A DNA stretch of 64,000 bases. Source: Hesseltinella vesiculosa (taxonomy: Eukaryota; Mucoromycota; Mucoromycetes; Mucorales; Cunninghamellaceae). Under the pieces are notes generated by a model, which saw nothing but the letters and a program-made list of their open reading frames with translations, made no database searches and had not been told where the DNA came from. Shown piece by piece: positions 47,525 through 59,253 of the stretch (the first letter of the stretch is position 1; every line of letters begins with the position of its first letter). The position numbers and the translations under genes are program-made. The stretch covers positions 682,001 through 746,000 of the forward strand of contig MCGT01000010.1 of assembly GCA_002104935.1 (NCBI GenBank). Reading direction: 5' to 3'.

Positions 47525-50500
47525 TCAGGTCAGTCCTGTGGCGGTATGATCCGAAGAGATGGAGAGCTCTTCGTCATCGGCATCGTCGTTTTCAAGAAGC
47601 TGGACCATGGCGCCAAGCAAGGCAGGACGTCGTGCTATCTCCGCATCAAATATCAGCGGACTTCGGAGGCCGATAGGGGTGGCAGTGCCCACGGTGTGCC
47701 AGTCCGAGGCGTCTGACTCACTGACAAGCGTACTATCAACGGCTGACAGGTACATCATGGAATCATTGTCATCATCGTCATTGTCATCTTGGTCGTCCAT
47801 CTCCTGGTCGGTAGTGCCGGCTGAAGGTAGGCTAGTCATCGAGGATACTGACGATATGAGACTGACATGGTCGATCACCATAACGTGCTGTTGATTAGAG
47901 CTATTCTCTTCATCGGGATCTGTGTTTTCGGTTTGGTTTGAAGGGTGTGGATCGTCTCCAGTCAGGCTCGAGGCGATGTCAGGGATTTGGGCGGCAGTCT
48001 CTTTTGTGGATAGGCTGGGAGGAGTAGATGTCACTCCATAGGAGCCCAAAGCTGAAGGAGAGGACACTGATGCTTGTCGATGGGGTGGCCAGAGTTGAGG
48101 CGATGCGTAGATCAAGGCATCCGATGGGAAACTGTATTGTGAAAGGCATTGTAAAGTTGCTGACGAAGGTGAGGTTACTTCAACATCTGCGCATGTGATT
48201 GACAAAAAAAAAAAAGAGGGATCATGAGACGTGATTGCCCTTTCCTCTCCTCTCTTTGAGCCAGTAGTTTCTACCTTCTTGTTCCAAGGGAGAGACAAGC
48301 TCAGCGAGCCTTTGCTTGGCAATTGCGACAGCGGATGGATCAAAGAAAAAAGTGGAAGATGAAGAAGTGCTAGGGGAGCCCAAGGATGGCCCAGCTGCTG
48401 GCAGTTCAGGTTGTTCCAGCATCGGGAAGACAAAAGCCTCTGGGTCCATACTGGTCACTGGTGCTTCGATGCGGTGTTGGGGGTCAGATTCCTCCTTGTG
48501 CTGCAGTAACTGTGGAGATGGTTCTGAAGGAGGTAAGGGCAGGTCATCTTGCTCTGGTACGACGTTTGCAGGTTGCCCATTTTGTGGCAAAAGCTGGCCA
48601 TCCACCTGTTTAAGCACTGATTCCGGACTGTCGGCGTCTTCGGAGGTGGTAAGATCGTCATTGTGCTCGTCTTGGGTGAGGGAAGGTGTTGCGCGAGGAG
48701 AGTCTGGGAAAGTTGAGAGGGCTGAGGCTATGGGCGCATGGATGGCGATGTTACCAGCTGCAGCGCTAGTGGAAGCAGCTGGATGGCGGCGATGGAGAAG
48801 TGCGCTTTTGGACATGTCCAGCTCGACTTCTAGGTGCGTGCCGATGGCCATGGTAGGTTGCATCATGATGTGGTGGGCCATGCGCTGTTCCTGTCGGTAG
48901 GAGTCCTTGGCAGCAGCAATCTCCAGTGTGAGGTTGTCGCGCAAGGCATGCATGGTAGGGGTGGTGGGTGACACGCTTGGTGCTGGCGAGTGGGCGTGTG
49001 GCAAGCTTGAGACAGGGGTGGCTATGTCAGCCAAAGGGATGGCATGGCGGCTTGGCGGGCCAGAAGTGATGATGTTTTCAGTTTGGCGCTTGAGGTTTTC
49101 CAAAGCAGCAGCGGGATCCCAAGAGGCTTTTCGGGCGAACCGTCGGCTTCTGGTCGGTGTATTAGCGCCGGGTGAAGAGGCGCCTGATCCTGGGTAGGAT
49201 CTGGTAGCGGTTGTGGAGAGCAAGGGAGAGGAAGTCGAGGCTTGAGGTTGTGGATGAGGGTGGGACGACCAGCTGCGGGTCAATGGTAAGTTGGGTATGG
49301 AGGATGAGGAAGTGGATGAAACGGAGGAGGCCGAGGATGAATCGCGGCGGTGGTGGTTGTAGGGAGGATAGGGAAAGCGATACATATAGGAAGGGTGAGA
49401 CTGGTGCTGGAACCCATAGTGGTGTGCGCTGTTAGATGCTTCCCGTAGAGCGAGGTCAAGCGAGTAGTCAAGAGAGAGTAAAGACAGCTGAGGTACAGGG
49501 TTATCTTCATCGACAGAGTTGGCATCCAAACCGTCGTCGTCGTCGATATCCAGTGGCTCGGCTGTCCATTCTTCAGGCTGGTCATCAAAATAAAAGGAGC
49601 GTTCAGCGGTAGGCGTGGCAGCAGCAGAAGTGTATGGGGTCTGTTTGTAGGCTGAAGCGAACATGGACGTGGTAGCAAACAACGGCCGGGTCACTGGCTG
49701 GGCGCCAGTGGCAGAGACTGGTCCGGCTGACACCGGTCCGAAGGCAGGTGAGCCATGGTTGGTCCAAGAGCGAAGCGACGACACTGACCCACGACGGCTA
49801 GTGGCGAGGATAGAGGGCATACTGTTGCGACGGCTCATTGAAAATGGTGAGCGGGGACTCATGGGGCTGCCTAGGTGCAGTTTGCTGCTGGACTTGAGAT
49901 TGATGGGGATCAGGTCGCGATCGCTCCAATCATCGGGCGAGTGTTCTTCATCCAGCGTGAGTTTGGATGAAGAGCGAGACAGCAAGGCAGGTGAGATGGT
50001 GTCGATGGCATACTGGCTAGTGGGTGTGGCAGGCGGCGTTTTAGAGGCTGGCTGAAGCTCCAGAGGAGGGTCGGATGCTTGGTCAGACACGGTATTGATG
50101 GGAGCTGGGTTCACCTTGGTTAGGACTGTGTCGAGTGTATGGCTGCCATGGTCGCTGCTCGAATCAGGTATTCCACCCGGTAGGTCATTGCTAGCATTTT
50201 GTGATTCAGGAGGGTCACAAACAGGCACATCATATCTTGGTCTAGTATCTTCCTGGTTCTGGTCATCCGTGCTATGTTCCTGTGCCTGTCATGGTTGATT
50301 GTCAAGGAAGATAGAATCATGAGATACAATATACGCCTAATGAAAACCATCTATTTTTTTTTAAAGAGGGAAGTTGTACCTTGATGTGCGGTGTCCTCTG
50401 AGTTTGATCCTCAAGCCAGATGCGCGTTGGCTCAGGTGCTGAGCGGTGTTCCCAAGGAAATGTTGGGGCAGGAGGTGCAGGCAAAGGTTCAGCGGGTGTG

Positions 50501-52134
50501 GTTGGGTCGGCCACGCTGTGCTGTTGGTACTGTGATTCCGGCTGGTGTTCATTATGTTGATGGTGATTGTGGAGACGGTGCGGGTGGTGAAGGTGATATT
50601 GCAGGAGCGGCGACGAGGGGGAGGCAGTGTGCTCAGCAGGGTGAGGTTGAGGAGGGGGATTGTCAGGAGCGGCTGGGACACGGGTGGCCGGTAATGATGG
50701 TGGAATCCACACAGGATGTTCATGCAAAGGCTGATCCCACACATTCCCATAGTGTAAAGTCAAGTTTGGGAAATGAGTGGCCATGCCTGTGGTGGGAGGA
50801 GGTTCGCGGGCAGGGTTCCATTCGATCATGGCATAATCCTGTGCAGGTTCATGGTGAGGTTGGTCCGAGGCGTGCTGCCCTTCGCATAGGGTAGGGGCAT
50901 TGGGTGTGGAGGTGTGCAATGGTTGATCCTGAGGCGTGTCCTAAAAAATCAAAGCTAGGTTAGGGTATATCGTTGTCATTAAAGATCCTACCAAGACACC
51001 TTCGGAAGCAAGGGTGGAAGAGTCGACGGATTCAGCATCGTCCTGGTCAAACCAAGTAGGAGTGGAGATGGAGATGGAGCCAATGGGTGGCATGGGTTGG
51101 ACGTGGCGGTGGTGTTGGTAACGCTGCATGTCGTGTTCAAAGTCATGGGTATCCCAAGCATTGTCCAATTTGCCAGGATAGGCTTTGACAGGGAGAGAGG
51201 GAATGGGGCCGTCGGAGGCGGTGGAGAGCAGCTGGTGAGGTGAGAGCTGGGGGATGGGATTAAGAATAATCATTAAAAATGGTCAATGCGTCTGTTCTTT
51301 CCTATGGTCATCCGTACTCACTTCACCGTAATGTTTCTGCCAAGTGTCCCACCAGGCTTGTAACAGTTGGGTGAGGCCGTCCCATTCGTGGGACAGGACC
51401 TTGCCATCGTCAAAGCGTTGGTACTTCCAAGGTTTGTTGAGACCAATAAAATGACAAATGGAGATGTTGTGTTGGTAAAATTGGTGTGCGGGAGCGTAAC
51501 TAAAAATTGGTTGAGTAAGAGGGCCGTGCGTTGAACAAGGGGCGGGGGGAACTTTGTGTTACCTGTACTGACTTGTTGGGGTGGTATTGTACGTAAAAGG
51601 AAGGCGATGCCATTGATCAAAGTAGCGATTCAGCAAGCCTTGATCGCCACCATCAAAGGAGCCTTCTTGGTTGGCAAGGGAGAGAAGGGCATCATAGGTG
51701 GTTTTGGAAGGGCAGGTGACAAACATACCGGAGTTGAAGCAGTCGGGCCAGCCGGCGTCAGGGGCAGCAGAGAAGTGAGGACGATCAAACAGCTCGTCCA
51801 CATTGCCGAGGGGCAGAGTGTCGGCGTCCAGAAAGACCAGCTTTTGATAGGTTTCAAGACGCCAGACGTGGCACTTTGTGAATGTATGGATGAGATCTGG
51901 GCGACCCAGCAAGTTGAGATGGGCGATATCTTGTGACACTAATGTTTCTACAGGCACGATTGTGAAAAGTGATTGCAACTGATGAACAACCGTCGGGCTG
52001 ACATTGTTGGTGACCAGACACACCAAGTCATGCGGCGTGCCGTTATCTTTAAGTTGGTGACCAAGGACCAAAGCACCTGCAGCGTAGCTATCACTTGTCA
52101 CAAGTGTCACATAAGCATACATCGAACTTCCCAT
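47525..52134 (-). CDS. Glycogenin glucosyltransferase with very long C-terminal extension
   Basis: Six exons (51563-52134, 51322-51499, 50992-51246, 50380-50940, 48275-50285, 47525-48186) encode 1,412 residues. The GT8 catalytic domain occupies the first 250: YAYVTLVTSDSYAAGALVLG, DxD motif in LVFLDADTLPLGN, FNSGMFVTCPS, GDQGLLNRYF, and HFIGLNKPW. It self-glucosylates to prime glycogen. The conserved C-terminal module of fungal glycogenins appears around residue 500 as FPWEHRSAPEPTRIWLED. A further ~880 residues of Ser/Pro/Ala-rich sequence follow, with no clear domain. Exon 5 alone is 2 kb. I see no stop or start that would separate a second gene, and splice junctions keep the frame throughout, so one fused product is the best model. 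Confidence 0.88.
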
Positions 52135-52635
52135 CGCGAAGAAAAAAAAAAAAAAACCAGTTACGGATTGGGGAGGAAGAAAGGGAAGAAATATCGTGTG
52201 TGTGAAAAAGAAATGACGGGAGACCAAAAAAAAAAAAAAAAAAAGTTCCGCCTTTTGAAATCATGCAGACGAGGGACTCTTAAGAAAATGCAGGTGGAGT
52301 GTACGACTTTTTCAAGCCGTCCACCATGGTTCACATAAAAAAGAGCCAAGCCTACCAAAAGGTAAAGAATCCATAGCTGGGGGTAGGGCTAAAATGAGTT
52401 GGATCCTTCTTTGTCAAGCTCGGGAAGTTCCAACCCGTTGGTTCAAGCATCGTCATGGCTAGTTCCGAAGTTTAGGAAAACCGGGAGAAAGGCCAGCCAC
52501 CAGCTTGACGCCATCCAATGGTATCCTGCCAAACCGACCATGCAGGGTGTCTCTCATTAAAAAAAAAAGTCATGCCGAGGTCCATGCCATGCCTTTATTT
52601 TTCTTCCGTAAAGTCACAAAGGACCTTTTATGTGT
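52135..52635. other. Spacer, glycogenin promoter and PTH2 3' end
   Basis: Contains two A runs (about 52142-52156 and 52227-52244) immediately upstream of the glycogenin start, as T tracts on its coding strand. No gene is seen. Confidence 0.6.
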
Positions 52636-53438
52636 TTACAGGAGTTTGAGGTGACCAGTGACTTGATTGATCAGTTCAACAGGTCCTGGAGAATAAAATT
52701 TTAGACAAAGGTGTGCTGATGCTGATCAAAGCTTACCAGGGCCAATCCCCAAGACGGTGCGGGAACCTGCGGCGATTTGCGTGCGACCAGCGTCACAGAT
52801 GGATTGAGCTGTCATATTCAAACTAAGAGCGAGAGCTTGAAGTTCCAGTCTTTAAAAATGTGGATCAGTTTTCATGCAAAAAAAAAAAAAAGTGAACTTA
52901 CAATTCTGCTTCACTGCCGACCTTCAATGCCACTTTTGCCTGCCCTGACACCTCCCATTCTCGTAAGATCTATATAATCAATCTATAAGCCTCCTTAACC
53001 CCTGGAAATTCATGCTTACCGCAGGGTTATGTTTTTTGATCGATTTATAGCAAGCCAAGGTGGCATGACCACACTTTATACCAGGAAGCAAATCAGCAGC
53101 CGATCTACCGCGCACGTTTTTTTTTTTTTTTTTTTTACCTGGGCAGCCACTTTTCCTTTGGTCATGCCAAGATCTGACCGAACCACAAGCACCATTTTAA
53201 AGTCATCGTATAAGCTGGCGTCAAGAGTATCATTAGGTTGCCTATCTTCATCTTCATCGTCCACTTCAGACTATTTTTGTTGGAAAAAGGGTCAGCCATC
53301 GCCCTGTCAAAAAAAAAAAAAGAAAAAAAAAATAGCCAGGCTTACGTCCGTGTATTTTCCAAGGTAAAGCCCAGAAAGGAAAGATACTACACTGGCAACA
53401 ACAACTGGAAGCCATGGATTACTTGAGAGTTGTTGCAT
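52636..53438 (-). CDS. PTH2: Peptidyl-tRNA hydrolase 2 (mitochondrial-outer-membrane type)
   Basis: Six exons (53346-53438, 53139-53270, 53020-53073, 52902-52969, 52737-52849, 52636-52685) encode 169 residues. An N-terminal anchor (WLPVVVASVVSFLSGLYLG) is followed by an acidic linker (SEVDDEDEDRQ). The Pth2 fold then shows FKMVLVVRSDLGMTKGKVAAQ, CGHATLACYK, DAGRTQIAAGSRTVLGIGPG and the conserved end GPVELINQVTGHLKLL. The enzyme releases peptides from prematurely dropped peptidyl-tRNA; the anchored form sits on mitochondria or ER with its active site in the cytosol. It is 168 bp from the divergent CorA gene, so the two likely share a promoter. Confidence 0.95.
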
Positions 53439-53606
53439 CTAGTTGGTTCTGGAATAGAGTAAAAAAAAAAAAAAAAAAAAAACGGGAGGAAGAGGGAGTG
53501 CTTTTTTTTTTTGCCGGGGAAAAAAAACATTTTTTTTTTTTTTGCAGATCCGCCCTACTTCCTCTCTTTCTCTTTTTTGTTGAATGAAACGAGTGTTTTT
53601 ACTGCG

Positions 53607-55286
53607 ATGGAGGATGAATATAGCAACTCACCTAGCCGCCGAGGCTCAGCAGCTTGTATTCTAGAGATGAACTCACAAAGCGAACCCGAACCCGAGAAAC
53701 CTGACTTGGATGTCCTCTATCCCTTTTTCAATGCTGAATCTTCCAAACCCACCGTTGACAAGGACGCTCTCCACAACTTTTTATCGTCAGATGAATTGGA
53801 CTCCTTGATGACCGATACCCATATGTCTGCAAAACTAGATGATCTCTTGGAAGGCGAAAAATTCTCTAGACGTTATAGTCTCGTTGGCATTGACTCCCAA
53901 CCTGTAGGTGAAACCTCCATCCCACCGAGAACACGAACTCATTTTTATTTCCTCAGGACTTGAAAAAGATCAAAAACATGCGTGATCGCTATACCTACTA
54001 TGATGCTAATACCGGGTCTGTCAAGAACAACTCCCTAAAGGAGCTGTTTACCACAAGGGCCACCCCCAACGAAACCGTCTCGGATTTATTATCTACCACC
54101 CCTTGTTGGTGGATCGATATCATGTCGCCCACGGATCAAGAGATGCGTATGATCAGCAAGGTAAGAGACATTCCTTGCAAAACCAAGAGAGCTTATGCTT
54201 CTTGCCTAGATCTTCAAATTGCACCCCTTGACAGCCGAAGATATCCAAGCCCAAGAAGCTCGAGAGAAATGCGAAATCTTCCAAAACTACATGTTTGTTA
54301 GCTTCCAGAGCTTCAATCACGACTATTCTAGCCAAGATTATTTAGAAGCTGCCAATTTCTACAACGTTGTCTTTAAGGATGGAGTGTTGACCGTAAGGAA
54401 AATCGAAAAAAACGCGGGGATGCAACGGCATGGTCAATGACATCATCTTTTTTTTATAGTTCCATTTCCAACCACTGCCACATCCACACAACGTACGCAA
54501 ACGGATCCATCAGCTGCGGGATTTCATCACCATGAGTCCAGAATGGATCAACTATGCCTTGATCGACAACATCACCGACAGCTTTGCTCCCTTGATCCAA
54601 CACAGCGAACTAGAAGTGGATTCCATCGACGACCTGGTCCTGGTCCTGAACGGCTCTGAACAAACCGACATGCTAAGGCGGATTGGTAGTTGTAGAAAAA
54701 CTGTCATGCAGCTGATGCGCTTACTCGGACCCAAGGCCGACGTGGTGCGCAGTCTGATGAAACGGTATGAAGATCGAACAAAGGAAATCGAATACCTAAA
54801 TCGCCGGCGCCAGCAACGCATGCTCCAACCTGTCCTGGCCCCCGCCGAGAATCTGCAAAAAGAAAAGAACGTCGTCAACAACATCCACCATGAAATTGTC
54901 CTGTTCCTGGGCGATATCCAAGGTAACCTCTTTTGAACACCGACCTTGATTCACAGCTTAAGCCCTCTTTAGACCATATCCAGACCATGTTACAAAACGT
55001 GAATCATTATGACCTTGTCCTGGGTCGAGCCCACCGTAATTACCTCGGTCAAATCTCCATTGAGCTATCGCAAGCTGGCAACAGCACCAACGAAGTGATC
55101 AACCGTTTGACCTTTTTGGCAACCCTGGTGGTGCCGTTGAATTTGGTGGCGGGTCTTTTTGGCATGAACGTGCACGTGCCTGGTCAGGACAACCCAGACT
55201 TGGCATGGTTTTTTTGGATTGTGCTCGGTATGGCCTTGTATGTTGTGTTTATGCTTGCCTTTGGGAAGCGCTTCCAGCTGTTGTAA
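53607..55286 (+). CDS. CorA-family Mg2+ transporter (Mnr2/Alr-like)
   Basis: Five exons (53607-53903, 53957-54160, 54210-54392, 54460-54922, 54973-55286) encode 486 residues. The N-terminal 110 residues are acidic and Ser-rich. The CorA cytoplasmic funnel contains WWIDIMSPTDQEM, LHPLTAEDIQAQEAREKCEIF, the willow helices and stalk helix (SLMKRYEDRTKEIEYLNRRR). Two C-terminal membrane helices flank the GMN signature (LNLVAGLFGMNVHVPG; LAWFFWIVLGMALYVVF). The pentamer conducts Mg2+. Length and the TAEDIQAQEAREK motif fit the fungal Alr/Mnr2 branch, so plasma membrane or vacuole is possible. The start is the first ATG of the frame after the T-rich leader (MEDEYSNSP). Confidence 0.93.
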
Positions 55287-56243
55287 AGTATTTTTTTTTT
55301 TTTTAGCCATGTCATTAAATTTTTGGGCTGTCGCCAACGTTTGGCAGGAATCAGGTTTATTTTTGAGCCGCAAGCTAAACAGTGAACTGGAGGGGGGGGG
55401 GATGATGTTGACAAGCTAGGCTGAGTCTGACATTGAAACAGGCGCGACATCGAAAGAAGAGATGACTAGATTTGGAACTGTTTGTAAATGGTTTGCCTTT
55501 GGATTGCTTTTGTCAGTACATTCGCTGGGATGGCCAGCTGCCAGGAATGGAAGGCAATGTGCGGAAATTGAACTTGGCAACTAGTTTCTACATTTTTCAT
55601 TTGAAAAAAAAAAAAAAAGATGCTCCATGGCACTTTTGAGTCACCAGATCGACCTGAAGTTTTGCATGGTAACGCAAATGCATGAATGATGATGATACTG
55701 AAAAACTCGAGTCTATTGGTGAAGGTCATCCAGCCAACTTTTGATAAGTTTCATTTTGATACCGCCGGTTCACCAGCTTAAAACAATGAAAAATCGACCC
55801 TTTTCGCCAGGGGACCCCCAGACGAGCTGATAAAAAATCACAGTGCAACATTGCTCTAAATAAATTCTTGTAGCAAAAAATGGGTTTATTTTTATGGGTT
55901 AGACCCACCTTTTCAAGAGCATCCGAAGGTCCAATAGCCAAACAAAGCCAAAGCAAACCAAATGTCCAAAATCCAACCGTTCCAGCGCTATCCAACCTGC
56001 CCAAAATCCAGCCCAACTGACGCAAGACACCCAAAACAACTGCAAAAAAAAATCATGATCACTTTCTATACCATCTCATCCTATTTTTTCTAGAGATTCA
56101 CCAAGTGTATCTGCAACGATAAAATCTGACTTGCGTGCACTGGATTTCACTGTCTGGAGCACTTTGTAAAATTTAGCGGTTCGCCTTGTATAAAGTTCAT
56201 TCACGCTTCTCCTTTTTTTTTTCTTTTCTTTTCAAAAATAAAC
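55287..56243. other. Spacer with dispersed repeat, CorA to TMEM208
   Basis: Repeat copy B begins about 130 bp after the CorA stop. Beyond it (55890-56040) is a C/A-rich stretch whose complement reads WTFGLLWLCLAIGPSDALE, possibly another decayed element. The TMEM208 leader follows. No functional gene is seen. Confidence 0.5.
55415..55885 (+). repeat. Dispersed repeat, copy B
   Basis: Same orientation as copy A. Shared landmarks are GACATTGAAACAGG, AAAGAAGA, CACTTTTGAGT, AAATGCATGAATGATGATGA, CAGCCAACTTTTGAT, AATGAAAAATCGACC, the GGGGACCCCCAG core and TTGCTCTAAATAAATTCTTG. The frame AESDIETGATSKEEMTRFGT parallels copy A. It lies 130 bp downstream of the CorA stop and may overlap its 3' UTR. 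Confidence 0.8.
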
Positions 56244-57009
56244 ATGGTAGGTCCATCACATCTTTGCCTTTCTTATTTAATCATGCATCATCTCCTGTTG
56301 ACTTTGCTAGGCCAACGCATCGTCCAAAAAAATCGCAGCCTCCAACGTAAAGATCCTCGGCAATCTGCAAAAAGGCTTTTTTGGCGCCAACGTAAGACAC
56401 TACTCCCATCCATCTTTTGATTGACGCTTCTATTTTATACAAATGCAGATCTTGTATATCCTTTGGCGGGTGATTTATCATTGGTCTACTTTTAGTAAAG
56501 GCATTGCATTCTTATACATCAGCACAACAACGATTTCCGTGCTGCTTTGGAACTTGCTGCGTTCATCGAGCACACCCACCTATGCTGCTGATGGCTCTTT
56601 GCGATCCAGTGGCGAGGATCTGAATGCCGAAGGTCTCACTGCGTAAGATCCCTTTCCTGTACTTTACCGATGTATTTATTTATGTTCTGTTCGTAGATAT
56701 TGCTTTGACGTGATCTACATCACTTGGTTTGTGGCCATCACCACCGCCATTGTCTCGGAAAAGTTTTGGTATACTTACTTGCTGGTACGACTCCTCACTG
56801 TTCACCTACACTGGTCCTGATCTTTTTTTTTTTTTTTTATTTGCGCACAGATCCCTGGCTATGCCTTGTTCAAACTAGTGCCTTTGGCTATGTCGTATCT
56901 TGGCGCCATGAAGGGCGCTGGTCCAGAGATGGAAGACACCTCCGCTGGCAAATCCAAGCGTCAGCAAAAAATGGAAAAGCGTGGTGGCAAAGTCAAGTTT
57001 GTCCGTTAA
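56244..57009 (+). CDS. TMEM208 / Snd2-like ER protein
   Basis: Five coding segments (56244-56246, 56311-56391, 56449-56642, 56697-56784, 56851-57009) encode 174 residues. The first coding segment is the ATG alone, split from the rest by an intron. The protein is MANASSKKIAASNVKILGNL, then membrane segments ILYILWRVIYHW, AFLYISTTTISVLLWNLL, FDVIYITWFVAITTAIV and IPGYALFKLVPLAMSYLG. The tail KSKRQQKMEKRGGKVKFVR is the family signature. Snd2/TMEM208 acts in SRP-independent insertion of proteins into the ER. AATAAAATC at about 57037 is a likely polyadenylation site. Confidence 0.9.
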
Positions 57010-57140
57010 TGAAGCTGGGACGTAAGCTGTCAAACAAATAAAATCGATGATAGATGAACTGGATGGTGCGTGATGGGTTTATTTCAAAAAAAAAAAGCCA
57101 AATACTGTAAGCCGAGGTGAAAAAAAAAGGACAGGTTGCA

Positions 57141-58559
57141 TTACTGCATCAGTTGCGCCTTCTACAGAACCAATGATAAAAGAAAAGAAATGCTGTGTGA
57201 GTAAGGCGTCGCCGCTAGCATAGGCTTACCAAAAGCCGCACTTGCTCTCGGTGTTCAGGAGCAAGGTTATTGATTTGTTCGTCCGAGAGCTGGAGTACTT
57301 GCATCAGTAGCGCTTGTTGTTCGGCCGCAGAACCTAGGAAGAATGGCTCAGTTACCTCCATTGGTGTCATTCGTACTCTCTTACTTGGGTTGGGTCCAGG
57401 AAGTGGTGCGCCTTGCATGGGTGGAGGCATACCTTGCTGCATAGGGGGTGGGGGCATGTTTTGCATGGATGGAGGCATGCCTTGTTGCATGGATGGAGGC
57501 ATGCCTTGTTGCATGGATGGAGGCATGTTTTGCATGGGTGGAGGCATGTTTTGCATGGATGGAGGCATGGGTGGAGGCATGCCTTGTTGCATTGGTGGCG
57601 GGTGTGTGGGAGGTATCGCGGTGACCAGGCGCTAAAGACATGCACAAAAAAAAGGTGAGGGTGATTCTACCGCGCCTTTGTTCCAATTGTCGATCCTACA
57701 GAAATCAGGCCAGGATCGACTAAATTCATCATGACCATCGATTGAAATAATGCATATGCTAAGGAAGGATTGGATCCTAAAAATTCACGAGCATTGTCGG
57801 GCTGCTCCATAGATAATGTCTACAGAAGCATTGAGAAGTTGGCTCTTTTCTCCCAGTTCGTTTACCTTCATTTGCCCTAACAAGGTCAAAAGGTCTTGCT
57901 GAGTCATATTACTCAAGATTTGTGTAATGTCTTCAGTGGAAGGGGGTCCGGCTGGTGGCTGTGGAGGGCCCTAGAAATCAACACGGATGAGTTCACGCCA
58001 ATGGAGCGAGGGACAATCAGGGTTACCGGAGGGGCAAAATTGGCGGGACCAGGCCGAGGCGCTGACATCGTGGGAGGAGCAGGGGGAGGCGTCATGTTGT
58101 TTCGATCATCGGCAGATGCAAAGTCAACCCTTAATTGGCGACCGGACAGCTCGTAATTGTTGAGATTGCGTACAGCACTAGCAGCCGTTTCGGCATCTAC
58201 AATAGGCATGGTCAATAATGAGATGAGATTGGATCATAGGCAGGATGGTTGCCATGATTACCGTAGTATTCACAAAACCCATAGCCTTTTGGGCGGCCGG
58301 ATTCACGATCGAATAATAATCTAGATGCGCATGGACGTGTGAGATGCTCATTTCTTTAGGATAAATAAACACTGAGAATGGATTACCTAAAGGAAGCAAC
58401 GGGGCCGACCTCCTTGAACACATCAATCAACTGTTCTTCAGTGAATTCAAATGGAATGTTGCCCACTAATCAGAGTAAACAAAACGTTAAGATGCTATAG
58501 ATCCTTGTGCAATGGCCAACTTTACCGAAAACGACTCGAGATCCTCGTACTGTGGCCAT
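57141..58559 (-). CDS. Cleavage stimulation factor 64-kDa subunit (CstF2/Rna15)
   Basis: Nine exons (58526-58559, 58387-58465, 58262-58320, 58027-58196, 57866-57970, 57700-57819, 57385-57631, 57230-57333, 57141-57161) encode 312 residues. The N-terminal RRM has RNP2 VFVGNIPF and RNP1 KGYGFCEY. The hinge domain (ITQILSNMTQQDLLTLLGQMK ... FLGSNPSLAYALFQSMVMMNLVDPGLI) binds CstF77/Rna14 and symplekin. A Met/Pro/Gln-rich linker (PPSMQQGM repeats) precedes the C-terminal three-helix domain (QALLMQVLQLSDEQINNLAPEHREQVRLLKAQLMQ), which contacts Pcf11/PC4. It recognises GU/U-rich downstream elements in pre-mRNA 3' processing. Confidence 0.95.
57420..57600. repeat. Coding tandem repeat in CstF-64 linker
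   Basis: An imperfect 12- to 27-nt repeat (GGAGGCATG, CCTTGTTGCATGGAT) in exon 7 encodes PPSMQ(Q/N)(G/M)MP units. The high internal similarity makes copy-number change likely. Antisense frames over it are shadows. Confidence 0.8.
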
Positions 58560-59253
58560 TTCCTCGCAAAAGTAAAAAAAAAGATCGAGCGAAAAAAAAA
58601 AAAAATGAAAACGAACGAGAAGGGACGACAGCCTTGAGCGGAGAAATCGCCCGTCCAAAAGAATGCGGTTTTGAAAAAGTTGGGCGTGTTTTTTTTAGCA
58701 AAGTGGCATGCTGAAAATAGTCAAGGACGAGGCAAAGCAGGTCCTTGAGCGTGGACATGGAAAGAACGAGTGTCTTTAGAAGAGATGCTGTTTTCAAAAC
58801 ACCCTAATAACCCTACTTCAGTGTCAATCCTAGTTGTTCTCTTCCCCCTTTTTTATGCGATTATGCAGCTCAGCCAGGTTCACGTTGGTATGATAACGGC
58901 CCTTTTTGAAGAAGGTTTATCCTGAACGTACGTTTTGGACTCTCTGGTTTTTTTAGGCTCTGCGCACATGAGCCTTTTTTTAATTTTGCCCCTCATTGTT
59001 ACAAACACAGACACGTCGCCAACTTTTTTTTATTATTTTCTTTTTCTTTCTCCCATTGATCTCTCTTTTCTTCCATTTCTCTATCACTTTCTTCTTTTTG
59101 CCGATTCCCTTTATTTTCTTATAACCCTTTTACCTCTCCATTGACTGGATTCCCCTTTGACCACTCGCCAAGCAACCTGTACGTTTTTTTTCTTTTTTTT
59201 TTCTTTTTTTGAATTAACCTCCATCCACTACTTTGAATACGATTTTAGATTCA
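58560..59253. other. Divergent promoter, CstF-64 and importin-like gene
   Basis: About 690 bp. The right third (59030-59215) is a strong C/T-rich leader and TTTTAG at about 59243-59248 could be a 5' UTR intron acceptor just before the start codon. No gene is seen. Confidence 0.5.

Noticed and set aside
48316..48900. 194-codon plus-strand ORF opposite the glycogenin exon
   Set aside because: It is the antisense shadow of the Ser/Pro-rich glycogenin tail, with no family features.
55726..56034. 102-codon minus-strand ORF reading WTFGLLWLCLAIGPSDALE
   Set aside because: It starts outside and runs into the dispersed repeat, and has no partner exon; kept only as a possible decayed element fragment.
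57270..57635. Antisense Gly/Met-rich ORFs over the CstF-64 linker
   Set aside because: Shadows of the PPSMQ repeat; the sense frame is the real RNA-processing factor.
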